From assembly GCA_023432855.1 (NCBI GenBank), contig JAEZEZ010000061.1:1-20642 (forward strand): a stretch of DNA of 20,642 nucleotides, written 5' to 3'. The stretch is from Pseudomonadota bacterium. GTDB taxonomy: Bacteria > Pseudomonadota > Alphaproteobacteria > Caulobacterales > Caulobacteraceae. Positions within the stretch are counted from its first letter, which is position 1; every line of letters starts with the position of its first letter. The position numbers and the translations under genes were made by a program. This document shows, piece by piece, positions 1 to 5,598 of this stretch. The notes under the pieces are model-generated. The model ran no database searches. It was not told where the DNA came from and was given only the letters and a program-made list of their open reading frames with translations.

Positions 1-175
1 TTTATAAGCCCCCGGCCGCACGGGCGCGCGCGCGCCCGCGGACTGGGCGGACAGGATCGGGGACTGGAGCCGCGAGGGACGCGACGTCTACGTCTATTTC
101 GACAACGATATCAAAAGCGCGGCGCCCGCCGACGCGGCGCAGTTGAAGGCCCTGATGGCGGCGCGGAACGGTTAG
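1..175 (+). CDS. DUF72 (YecE-like) family protein, C-terminal end only
   Basis: Only the 3' end is in the window, ending at TAG 173-175. The last 40 or so codons read WADRIGDW, then GRDVYVYFDND, then a short Ala-rich tail. The YFDND block after a WA-x-RI-x-W helix is the usual C-terminus of DUF72 TIM-barrel proteins, whose biochemical role is not settled. In this reading frame there is a TAA at 5-7, so the visible open frame covers only 55 codons. Just upstream is a run of six GC dinucleotides (24-35), and the frame that reads YKPPAAR before it is out of phase with the frame after it. A slippage frameshift or a sequencing error would explain this. With so little sequence upstream, I cannot tell a broken gene from an assembly artefact. 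Confidence 0.55.
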
Positions 176-183
176 GCGTTCCC

Positions 184-209
184 TTGACGGCGGAAGCGGA
201 TTATATGCT
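184..209 (+). promoter_or_regulatory. candidate promoter of trcR
   Basis: TTGACG lies at 184-189 and an A/T-rich block, TTATATGCT, at 201-209. With TATGCT (204-209) as the -10, the spacer is 14 bases. That is short for E. coli but within the range accepted for the Caulobacter housekeeping promoter (TTGACGS, 10-14 bases, GCTANAWC). The position, 60-80 bases ahead of the trcR ATG, argues against using the TTG at 184 as a start codon. Confidence 0.45.
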
Positions 210-223
210 GGTGCACCATACCC

Positions 224-243
224 GCCCGGCCGAAAGGCCGGGC
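224..243 (+). promoter_or_regulatory. perfect GAAA-tetraloop hairpin in the trcR leader
   Basis: GCCCGGCC (224-231), GAAA (232-235) and GGCCGGGC (236-243) form a perfect 8-bp stem closed by a GNRA-type tetraloop. It lies 24 bases before the trcR ATG, between the candidate promoter and the ribosome-binding site. Only three T follow a few bases later, so it is a poor intrinsic terminator. It may be a leader stability or translation-control element, or a remnant terminator for the upstream DUF72 gene. Confidence 0.6.
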
Positions 244-267
244 GCCGTCGTTTCTGGAGCGCCGAAA

Positions 268-918
268 ATGGCCGACCAAATCCTCTACCCGAAGGCCACC
301 GCCGTCTGGCTCGTGGACAACACCTCCATGACCTTCGAGCAGATCGCCGACTTCTGCGGCCGGCACCATCTGGAAGTCAAAGGCAGCGCCGACGGCGAGG
401 GGGCGCGCGACATCCGCGGCGCCGACCCGATCGCCAACGGCCAGCTGTCGCGCGAAGAGCTGGAGAAGGCCGAAGCCGATCCCAAGTACCGCATGAAGGC
501 CCTGGTGGGTAAGCACCAGGAACTGCTGAAGCCGACTAAGAAGGCGCCGCGCTACACGCCGGTTTCGCGCCGCCAGGACCGGCCGGACGCCATCGCCTGG
601 TTCCTGCGCAACCACCCGGAAGTGACCGACGCGCAGATCTCCAAGCTGCTCGGCACGACCAAGTCGACGATCGACCAGGTGCGCAACCGCACCCACTGGA
701 ACATCGGCGCGATCAAGCCGGTCGATCCGGTGACGCTCGGCCTGGTGGGCCAGCTCGAGCTAGACGAAGTCGTGCGCAAGGCGGCGGACAAGAAGGCCAA
801 GGAAGCCGCCAAGCGCGGGCCTGCGGAGGACGGCGAGACCCTGCGCCCCGCTTCCGAGACGGGCGCGCTGGAAGACGACGTACAGTCCGCCGACTGGCCG
901 GTCGATCAGGAAGCCTGA
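268..918 (+). CDS. trcR: DUF1013 family cell-cycle transcriptional regulator, TrcR
   Basis: This 216-residue protein begins MADQILYPKATAVWLVDN, the conserved opening of the alphaproteobacterial DUF1013 family, which is named TrcR in Caulobacter. The N-terminal part (about 1-45) looks like a small helix-turn-helix (TFEQIADFCG). A second helical DNA-binding-like stretch lies around residues 110-145 (DAIAWFLRNHPEVTDAQISK, then LLGTTKSTIDQVRNR). The tail is charged, Lys/Ala/Glu-rich and probably disordered. I chose ATG 268 because the family consensus starts there and a purine-rich CTGGAG lies 8-13 bases upstream. The longer frame from TTG 184 would run through a candidate promoter and a hairpin. 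The gene appears monocistronic, with a strong inverted repeat after its stop. The family assignment is firm; the exact regulatory targets cannot be read from sequence. Confidence 0.88.
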   Translation: MADQILYPKATAVWLVDNTSMTFEQIADFCGRHHLEVKGSADGEGARDIRGADPIANGQLSREELEKAEADPKYRMKALVGKHQELLKPTKKAPRYTPVSRRQDRPDAIAWFLRNHPEVTDAQISKLLGTTKSTIDQVRNRTHWNIGAIKPVDPVTLGLVGQLELDEVVRKAADKKAKEAAKRGPAEDGETLRPASETGALEDDVQSADWPVDQEA

Positions 919-922
919 AACT

Positions 923-947
923 AAAAGGGCCGCCCGATGGGCGGCCC
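923..947 (-). terminator. intrinsic terminator between trcR and the DUF465 gene
   Basis: GGGCCGCCC (927-935), GAT and GGGCGGCCC (939-947) form a perfect 9-bp stem with a 3-base loop. On the minus strand it is followed by TTTTAG, the classic form, so it ends the leftward DUF465 transcript. On the plus strand the same stem follows trcR but lacks a U tract, so it would be weak for trcR. Confidence 0.75.
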
Positions 948-961
948 GGCCTGGCTTGAGG

Positions 962-1135
962 CTATTGCTGCGGGGCCCGCAGGCCCTCAATCTCTTCCTT
1001 CAGCCTCAGCTTTCGACGCTTGAGCTCCGCCAGTCGCAAGGAGTCGGCCGCCGGATGGGACATCTCATCGTCGATGGCCTCTTCGAGCGAACGGTGACGG
1101 GAGTCGAGTTCGCGTATGCGAGCGTCGATCGCCAT
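962..1135 (-). CDS. YdcH/DUF465 family small coiled-coil protein (copy 1)
   Basis: This 57-residue protein begins MAIDARIREL. Its centre has the DUF465 pattern: a short HRSLEEAI helix, a variable turn, then LRLAELKRRKLRLKEEIEGL. It is an all-helical, Lys/Glu-rich hairpin. The function of the family is not established. I chose ATG 1133-1135 because a perfect AGGAGG lies 8 bases upstream; the open frame extends further upstream but without family similarity. It is convergent with trcR and divergent from ubiX, with about 95 bases between the two starts. A second, diverged DUF465 copy lies at 2354-2578, on the other side of the ubiX pair. Confidence 0.85.
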   Translation of the reverse strand: MAIDARIRELDSRHRSLEEAIDDEMSHPAADSLRLAELKRRKLRLKEEIEGLRAPQQ

Positions 1136-1199
1136 GGGTTGCGCCTCCTTCTGGTTAGGACGATCAAAGGACACACCCGTTAGGCCGGCGTGTGGAGTC

Positions 1200-1218
1200 A
1201 CATTAACGCGATAAATGT
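1200..1218. promoter_or_regulatory. A/T-rich inverted repeat in the DUF465/ubiX divergent region
   Basis: ACATTAACGCGATAAATGT pairs at six of seven outer positions (1200-1206 with 1212-1218). It is one of the most A/T-rich spots in this part of the window. It lies 13 bases ahead of the ubiX GTG and could be an operator or part of a promoter. The two arms are short, so chance is possible. Confidence 0.3.
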
Positions 1219-1230
1219 TACGGAGCGGCC

Positions 1231-1824
1231 GTGGCCGAGACGTCAAACCGCCTGGTGGTAGGGATTTCAGGGGCTTCCGGCGCCGTCTACGGCGTGCGCA
1301 TGCTCGACGCCCTGGCCGAGCTCGGCGTCGAGAGCCATCTGGTGATCAGCAAGGCCGCGGCGCTGACCCTGACGCAGGAAACCGGGCTGTCCGTCGCCGA
1401 TGTCGCCGCCCGGGCGTCGGTGGTCCACAAGGTCACCGACGTGGGCGCGTCGCTGGCGTCCGGATCCTTCCCGACCCTGGGCATGGTGGTCGCCCCCTGC
1501 TCCGTGAAGACCATGAGCGAGATCGCCACGGGCGTGACCACCACCCTCCTGACCCGGGCCGCCGACGTCACCCTGAAAGAGCGCCGGCCGCTGGTGCTGA
1601 TGGTGCGCGAAACGCCGCTGCACCTCGGGCACCTGAGGACGATGGCGAGCCTCGCGGAAATGGGTGCGACCATCGCTCCGCCGTTGCCGGCCTTCTACAC
1701 CGCCCCCCGGTCGATCGAGCAAATGGTCGACCAGTCCGTCGGCCGGGTCCTCGACCTTTTCGGTCTCGACTGGTCGCGCGTGAAGCGCTGGTCGGGCGAC
1801 CTCGGGGACAGGGGCGCGGACTGA
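1231..1824 (+). CDS. ubiX: UbiX flavin prenyltransferase
   Basis: UbiX joins a dimethylallyl group to FMN, making the prenylated FMN cofactor needed by UbiD-type decarboxylases in ubiquinone synthesis. The 197-residue product has the family marks in order: the FMN-binding loop VGISGASGAVYG near the N-terminus, the VVAPCSVKTMSEIATG block at about 86-101, and the RETPLHLGHLRTM segment at about 125-137, followed by PPLPAFYTAP. Its length is typical. It starts at GTG 1231, with CGGAG 6-10 bases upstream; no better ATG aligns with the family start. It overlaps the next gene by one base (TGATG), so the two are probably translationally coupled. No ubiD is in the window. Confidence 0.95.
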   Translation: MAETSNRLVVGISGASGAVYGVRMLDALAELGVESHLVISKAAALTLTQETGLSVADVAARASVVHKVTDVGASLASGSFPTLGMVVAPCSVKTMSEIATGVTTTLLTRAADVTLKERRPLVLMVRETPLHLGHLRTMASLAEMGATIAPPLPAFYTAPRSIEQMVDQSVGRVLDLFGLDWSRVKRWSGDLGDRGAD

Positions 1825-2288
1825 TGCGGCTGTGGGACTGGGCCGTAGCCGCCTACGTCCGCCCGGGGGTCGAGGCCGCCTGCCTCGAATTGCAGGACAT
1901 CCACGGCCAGAACACCTGCCTGCTGCTCTGGGCGGCCTGGGCGGCGGTTCACGGACGCCCGGTCGACGAGGCCACGGCGGAGGAGGGCAGCGACGTGGCG
2001 CGGGCCTGGGACGTGTCCGCGATCCAGCCGCTGCGCACCTTGCGCCGCAACCTCAAGAAGCCCATCCCCGACATGGAGAATGAGGCCCGGGAAGCCCTGC
2101 GCGCCCAGGTGAAGGCTGTCGAGCTCGCCGCCGAACGCGCCCTGCTCGAGGAGCTGGAGCCGATCGCCCCCAGGCCTGGCCCGGCGAGCCTGCCGATCGA
2201 CCGGGCGCTGATCACCGTGGCCCGCGTCTGGGGCAGGACCACGCCCCGGGTGGCGCTGACGAGCTTCGCCGCCATGCTTTCGGGCTAG
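1824..2288 (+). CDS. TIGR02444 family protein
   Basis: A 154-residue, mostly helical cytoplasmic protein beginning MRLWDWAVAAYVRPGVEAAC. The LWDWA opening, a CLELQDIHGQNTCLLLW segment at about 24-40, and the later LRTLRRNLKKP stretch identify the TIGR02444 family, whose function is unknown. No signal peptide, membrane segment or catalytic motif is visible. The ATG shares its A with the ubiX TGA, so it is co-transcribed and probably coupled to ubiX. That pairing suggests, but does not prove, a link to ubiquinone or flavin metabolism. Confidence 0.85.
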   Translation: MRLWDWAVAAYVRPGVEAACLELQDIHGQNTCLLLWAAWAAVHGRPVDEATAEEGSDVARAWDVSAIQPLRTLRRNLKKPIPDMENEAREALRAQVKAVELAAERALLEELEPIAPRPGPASLPIDRALITVARVWGRTTPRVALTSFAAMLSG

Positions 2289-2353
2289 CGCCGATTCCTG
2301 TATGGTCGGCCGGCCTTCGCGCCCTGTCGCGCGCCGAGAGACTCGCAGCTGAA

Positions 2354-2578
2354 ATGAACGACGACGGACCGTCATCTGGCGTGAAGTTCACGGTCGTCAA
2401 CGGCCGTCTCGCCGATCTCCAGCAGGAACACCAGGATCTCGACGATTCGATTCGGGCGCTCGAACTGTTGCCCGTGCCGGACCAGCTGCTGATCGCGCGG
2501 CTGAAGCGCAAGAAGCTGGCGGTGAAGGACGAGATCATCCAGCTGCAGGACCGCATCCGGCCCGACATCATCGCCTGA
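2354..2578 (+). CDS. YdcH/DUF465 family small coiled-coil protein (copy 2)
   Basis: 74 residues. After a 20-residue N-terminal extension it shows the DUF465 helical hairpin: LQQEHQDLDDSIRALE, a turn containing PDQ, then LLIARLKRKKLAVKDEIIQL. It is longer than copy 1 (962-1135) and clearly diverged from it, but shares the HxxLxxxI helix and the L-K-RKKL-KDEI core. A start at ATG 2354 is plausible, with GCAGCTGA upstream and no strong Shine-Dalgarno. It ends 6 bases before the stop of the convergent GGDEF gene. Function unknown. Confidence 0.82.
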   Translation: MNDDGPSSGVKFTVVNGRLADLQQEHQDLDDSIRALELLPVPDQLLIARLKRKKLAVKDEIIQLQDRIRPDIIA

Positions 2579-2584
2579 GCGGGC

Positions 2585-3157
2585 CTAGCGCCCCGGCTTC
2601 CTCAGGAACATGGCGGCGTCCGCCTCCGCCAGCCAGGTCTCGGGATCCTGGTGGTCTTCCCAGGCGCGGACGCCGAAGGTGCCGCCGAGTCGGAGGCCGC
2701 CGCCCGCGTCCTCGGCGGCGATGAGGTCGGCCAGGGACTGCGCCTTGGCCCGCGCGTCGGCCTCGCCGGCCTGGAACAGCAGGAGCGCGAACTCGTCGCC
2801 GCCCAGGCGGGCGGCCACGTCACTCTCACGGATGTTGGCGCTCAGCAATCCGGCCACGCGCTTGAGCGCGGCGTCGCCGGCCGCATGCCCGAGCGCATCG
2901 TTGACGCCCTTGAACCCGTCCAGGTCGAGATAGAGCAGGGTCGCCTGCGCTCCGTACCGTCGGCAGAAGGCGATGGCGCGCGACAGCTCGCGCATGAAGG
3001 CGCGGCGGTTGTAGAGCGGCGTCAGCACGTCGCGGTCGGCCAGGGATCCGAGGCGCTCGACCTCCGCTTTCAGGCGCTCGACCTCCTGCCGCAGGGCCTC
3101 GACCTCGGCCGTTTCCGGCGCGGAGTCGGTGCGTCTGCGGGCGCGTTCGGCGGTCAT
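2585..3157 (-). CDS. soluble diguanylate cyclase (coiled coil plus GGDEF domain)
   Basis: The predicted product makes cyclic di-GMP from two GTP. Of its 190 residues, about 15-40 form a short coiled coil (EVEALRQEVERLKAEVERL) that probably dimerises the enzyme. The GGDEF domain fills 41-190: DRDVLTPLYNRRAF at 41-54, LYLDLDGFKGVND at 75-87, and the intact active site GGDEF at 119-123. The product-inhibition site RxxD is present as RESD at 110-113, exactly five residues before GGDEF, so feedback inhibition is expected. There is no sensor domain, signal peptide or membrane segment. The start at ATG 3157 is chosen because the protein then begins just before the coiled coil; the frame upstream runs into the purE promoter. 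The gene is divergent from purE. Confidence 0.9.
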   Translation of the reverse strand: MTAERARRRTDSAPETAEVEALRQEVERLKAEVERLGSLADRDVLTPLYNRRAFMRELSRAIAFCRRYGAQATLLYLDLDGFKGVNDALGHAAGDAALKRVAGLLSANIRESDVAARLGGDEFALLLFQAGEADARAKAQSLADLIAAEDAGGGLRLGGTFGVRAWEDHQDPETWLAEADAAMFLRKPGR

Positions 3158-3216
3158 GCATGCTCCGTAGCGCGAGTCATCAGCGAACGCGCCGCGACCA
3201 ATGCTAGCGACGCTGG

Positions 3217-3244
3217 TTGCGGGCGCAACGCGCGTGCCTATACT
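3217..3244 (+). promoter_or_regulatory. sigma-70 type promoter for purEK
   Basis: TTGCGG (3217-3222), a 16-base spacer, then TATACT (3239-3244). The predicted start of transcription is near 3251, leaving a leader of about 31 bases before the purE ATG. This is one of the best promoter matches in the window. It lies between the divergent GGDEF and purE starts. Confidence 0.6.
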
Positions 3245-3281
3245 CCGCCGCTTTCTCGCGCCCGGGGAAGCAGATCCGCCC

Positions 3282-3767
3282 ATGAGCAAGCCGCAGGTCG
3301 CCGTCATCATGGGCAGTCGTTCCGACTGGCCCACCATGCAGGGCGCGGTTGATGTCCTGAAGAGCCTAGGCGTCGCCTGTGACGCCCGGGTCATTTCGGC
3401 CCACCGTACGCCCGAGCGCCTCTACGAGTTCGCGCGCGGCGCCCGGGCGGCCGGCTTCAAGGTGGTGATCGCCGGCGCCGGCGGCGCGGCGCACCTTCCC
3501 GGCATGTGCGCGTCCATGACCGACCTGCCGGTTCTGGGCGTGCCGGTGGTGTCCAAGGCCCTGAACGGCCAGGACTCGCTGCTGTCCATCGTGCAGATGC
3601 CGTTCGGGATTCCTGTCGGCACCCTCGCCATCGGTGAGGCCGGGGCGAAGAACGCGGGCCTGCTGGCGGCGCAGATCCTGGCCCTGTCCGACGACGCGCT
3701 GGCGGCCCGCATCAGCGACTGGCGCGCCCGGCAGACCGCTTCGGTGCCCGAGACCGTCGCCGACTGA
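3282..3767 (+). CDS. purE: PurE, N5-carboxyaminoimidazole ribonucleotide mutase
   Basis: PurE converts N5-CAIR to CAIR in de novo purine synthesis. The 161-residue protein has the class I signatures: VAVIMGSRSDWPTM at about 6-19, the substrate loop ISAHRTPERL at 39-47 with His41, and AGAGGAAHLPGM at 64-75 with the second conserved His71. ATG 3282 is used because the family begins only a few residues before the GSRSD motif. The frame extends upstream, but that part covers the promoter. It overlaps purK by one base (TGATG). The presence of purK fits a class I mutase rather than a class II carboxylase. Confidence 0.96.
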   Translation: MSKPQVAVIMGSRSDWPTMQGAVDVLKSLGVACDARVISAHRTPERLYEFARGARAAGFKVVIAGAGGAAHLPGMCASMTDLPVLGVPVVSKALNGQDSLLSIVQMPFGIPVGTLAIGEAGAKNAGLLAAQILALSDDALAARISDWRARQTASVPETVAD

Positions 3768-4855
3768 TGGCCGACGCGTGCTTTCCTCTCCCGCCCGGCG
3801 CCACCATCGGCATCCTGGGCGGCGGCCAGTTGGGCCGCATGCTCATCCTGGCGGCGTCCCGCTTGGGATTCGATGTCGCCGTCCTGACGCCCCGCGACTG
3901 GGCGCCGGACGCCCGGCTGGCCGCCCATAGCTTCATCGCCCCCTACGACCACGAGCCGGACCTGAAGCGGCTCGCCGAGGTCAGCGACGTCATCACCTTC
4001 GAGTTCGAGAACGTCCCCGCCCACGCCCTGAAGTATCTGCAGGGCCTGGGCGCCGAGGTCGCGCCCGGACCGAAGGCGCTCGCCTTCACCCAGGATCGCG
4101 TCGCCGAGAAGCGCTTCCTCAACGAGAACGGCGCGCCGACAGTCGGCTTCGAGGCGATCGATTCCGCCGCCGAGATCGGCGGGGCGCTGGATCGGCTCGG
4201 CGCGCCTGCGCTGCTAAAGACCCGCCGCGAGGGATACGACGGCAAGGGCCAGGCCTGGGTGCGCTCCGCAGCGGACGCCGAGGCCGCCTTCGCGGCCGTG
4301 GGCGGCAAGCCTTCCATCCTGGAGGCTAAGGCGGACTTCGTGCGCGAGCTTTCGGTGATCGCCGCGCGGGGACGCGACGGCGCCGTGGCCTGCTATCCGG
4401 TCGGGGAGAACCGGCACGAGGGCGGCATCCTGCACCGCACGACCGCCCCCGCGCCGCACGCCGACAGGGTGCGGGCCCAGGCCGAGGCCATCGCCCGCAA
4501 GGTGCTGGAGGGCCTGGACTACGTCGGCGTGCTGGGCGTCGAGCTGTTCGAACTCGGCGACGGGACGCTGCTGGTCAACGAAGTGGCGCCGCGCGTCCAC
4601 AATTCCGGCCACTGGACCCAGGACGGCGCCGCCTGCGACCAGTTCGAGCAGCATATACGCGCCGTCGCCGGCTGGCCGCTGGGAGACACGCGCGCCCTGT
4701 TCGAGACCGAAATGACCAATCTCCTCGGCGACGAGGCCGACGCCTGGCCGGATCTGGCGCACGAGGCCGGGACGCGGATCCACCTCTACGGCAAGGGCGA
4801 GGCGCGGCCCGGCCGCAAGATGGGTCACGTCAACCGGCTGATGCGGCCACTCTGA
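3767..4855 (+). CDS. purK: PurK, N5-carboxyaminoimidazole ribonucleotide synthase
   Basis: PurK uses ATP and bicarbonate to carboxylate AIR, giving N5-CAIR for PurE. The 362-residue protein has the ATP-grasp layout: a pre-ATP-grasp Rossmann start with GILGGGQLGRML (about 15-26), VITFEFENVP, the ATP-binding region with LLKTRREGYDGKGQ, and the metal-binding NEVAPRVHNSGHWTQD near 270-285. These are hallmark PurK motifs and the length is typical. It starts at the ATG overlapping the purE stop and is the last gene of the purEK operon. About 70 bases separate it from the Crp-family gene, with G+C-rich imperfect hairpins just after the stop but no T tract. Confidence 0.96.
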   Translation: MADACFPLPPGATIGILGGGQLGRMLILAASRLGFDVAVLTPRDWAPDARLAAHSFIAPYDHEPDLKRLAEVSDVITFEFENVPAHALKYLQGLGAEVAPGPKALAFTQDRVAEKRFLNENGAPTVGFEAIDSAAEIGGALDRLGAPALLKTRREGYDGKGQAWVRSAADAEAAFAAVGGKPSILEAKADFVRELSVIAARGRDGAVACYPVGENRHEGGILHRTTAPAPHADRVRAQAEAIARKVLEGLDYVGVLGVELFELGDGTLLVNEVAPRVHNSGHWTQDGAACDQFEQHIRAVAGWPLGDTRALFETEMTNLLGDEADAWPDLAHEAGTRIHLYGKGEARPGRKMGHVNRLMRPL

Positions 4856-4925
4856 GGCCGGCGCCCGGCCTTGCGGGGCGGTCTCCGCCCGCCGATAGTC
4901 GGGCTGCGGCGCCTGGGGAGGCACG

Positions 4926-5594
4926 GTGGTTCTCGACGAAGAGCTTCGACGGTTCATCGAAGGCGCCTTCGTCTGTTCACGCGAGGTCGCGCAGAGCATC
5001 GGGGAACGGGCCGCCGACCGCCGCTTTCCCGCTCGCTCGATCATCCTCCGCGAAGGCGACGACGGTGGCGAGACGGTCCTGCTCGTCGAGGGGACCGCCC
5101 ACGCCCTGACCTATGGGGCCGAGGGCCAGGTCGTGCTGCTGCAGGAGTTCGCGCCCGGCGATCTGTTCGGCGCCATTGCGGCGGCCGGGCCGGAACGGCA
5201 CGAGGCCGACGTGGTCGCCGTCGAGGATGTCCGGGCCGCCATTTTCCCGTCAGCGGATTTCCTTGCGCTGCTCGAGACCCACGCCAGCGTCGGGCTCGCG
5301 GTTTCCCGCCTGCTGCTGAAACGCCTGCGCTCCACCTCGGGGCGCATGGTCGAGCAGGTCACCCTGTCGGCGGTCGGCCGCATCCACGCGGAGCTTCTGC
5401 GCCTGGCCCAGGCCGGCGACGGCTTCGCCATCCGGCCGACCCCCGTGCTCTCGGCCCTGGCGGTGCGCGTCAACAGCACGCGTGAGACAGTGTCGCGCAC
5501 CATCAGCGCGCTGGAACGGCGCGGGGTGATCCGCCGCGAGGACGACGCCATCGTCGTGGTCGCCCCCCACCGCCTCGAGGCGCTGATCGTCTGA
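4926..5594 (+). CDS. Crp/Fnr family transcriptional regulator
   Basis: 222 residues. About 25-115 form a cyclic-nucleotide-binding-like beta barrel, 118-145 the long dimer helix, and 150-220 a Crp-type winged helix-turn-helix. The recognition helix STRETVSR (184-191) carries the Arg-Glu-x-x-x-Arg set that in E. coli CRP reads GTGA half sites. The phosphate-binding cassette is degenerate: PGDLFGAIAA has Ala where cAMP binders keep Glu, and RHEADV replaces the usual RSA-type stretch, so cAMP may not be the ligand. Only one Cys is present, so it is not an Fe-S FNR. It starts at GTG 4926 behind GGGGAGG. It converges on the TIR cassette, with stops 4 bases apart. A GTGA-N6-TCAC palindrome at the far end of that cassette is a candidate target. 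Confidence 0.85.
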   Translation: MVLDEELRRFIEGAFVCSREVAQSIGERAADRRFPARSIILREGDDGGETVLLVEGTAHALTYGAEGQVVLLQEFAPGDLFGAIAAAGPERHEADVVAVEDVRAAIFPSADFLALLETHASVGLAVSRLLLKRLRSTSGRMVEQVTLSAVGRIHAELLRLAQAGDGFAIRPTPVLSALAVRVNSTRETVSRTISALERRGVIRREDDAIVVVAPHRLEALIV

Positions 5595-5598
5595 GGCC

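Noticed and set aside
24..35. GC dinucleotide run as a Z-DNA or regulatory element
   Set aside because: Only six units in a very G+C-rich context. A frame-slippage explanation is simpler and the window edge prevents testing.
184..267. N-terminal extension of TrcR from TTG 184
   Set aside because: The TTG is the first part of a TTGACG promoter box, and the stretch includes a hairpin. The family begins at MADQILYP (ATG 268).
1215..1823. Upstream extension of the TIGR02444 frame across ubiX
   Set aside because: It is an Arg/Gly-rich shadow of ubiX. The family start LWDWA begins at the ATG at 1824, overlapping the ubiX stop.
4856..4925. G+C-rich hairpins after purK as a terminator
   Set aside because: Stems such as AGGCCG/CGGCCT are short and no T tract follows. 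Read-through into the Crp-family gene remains possible.
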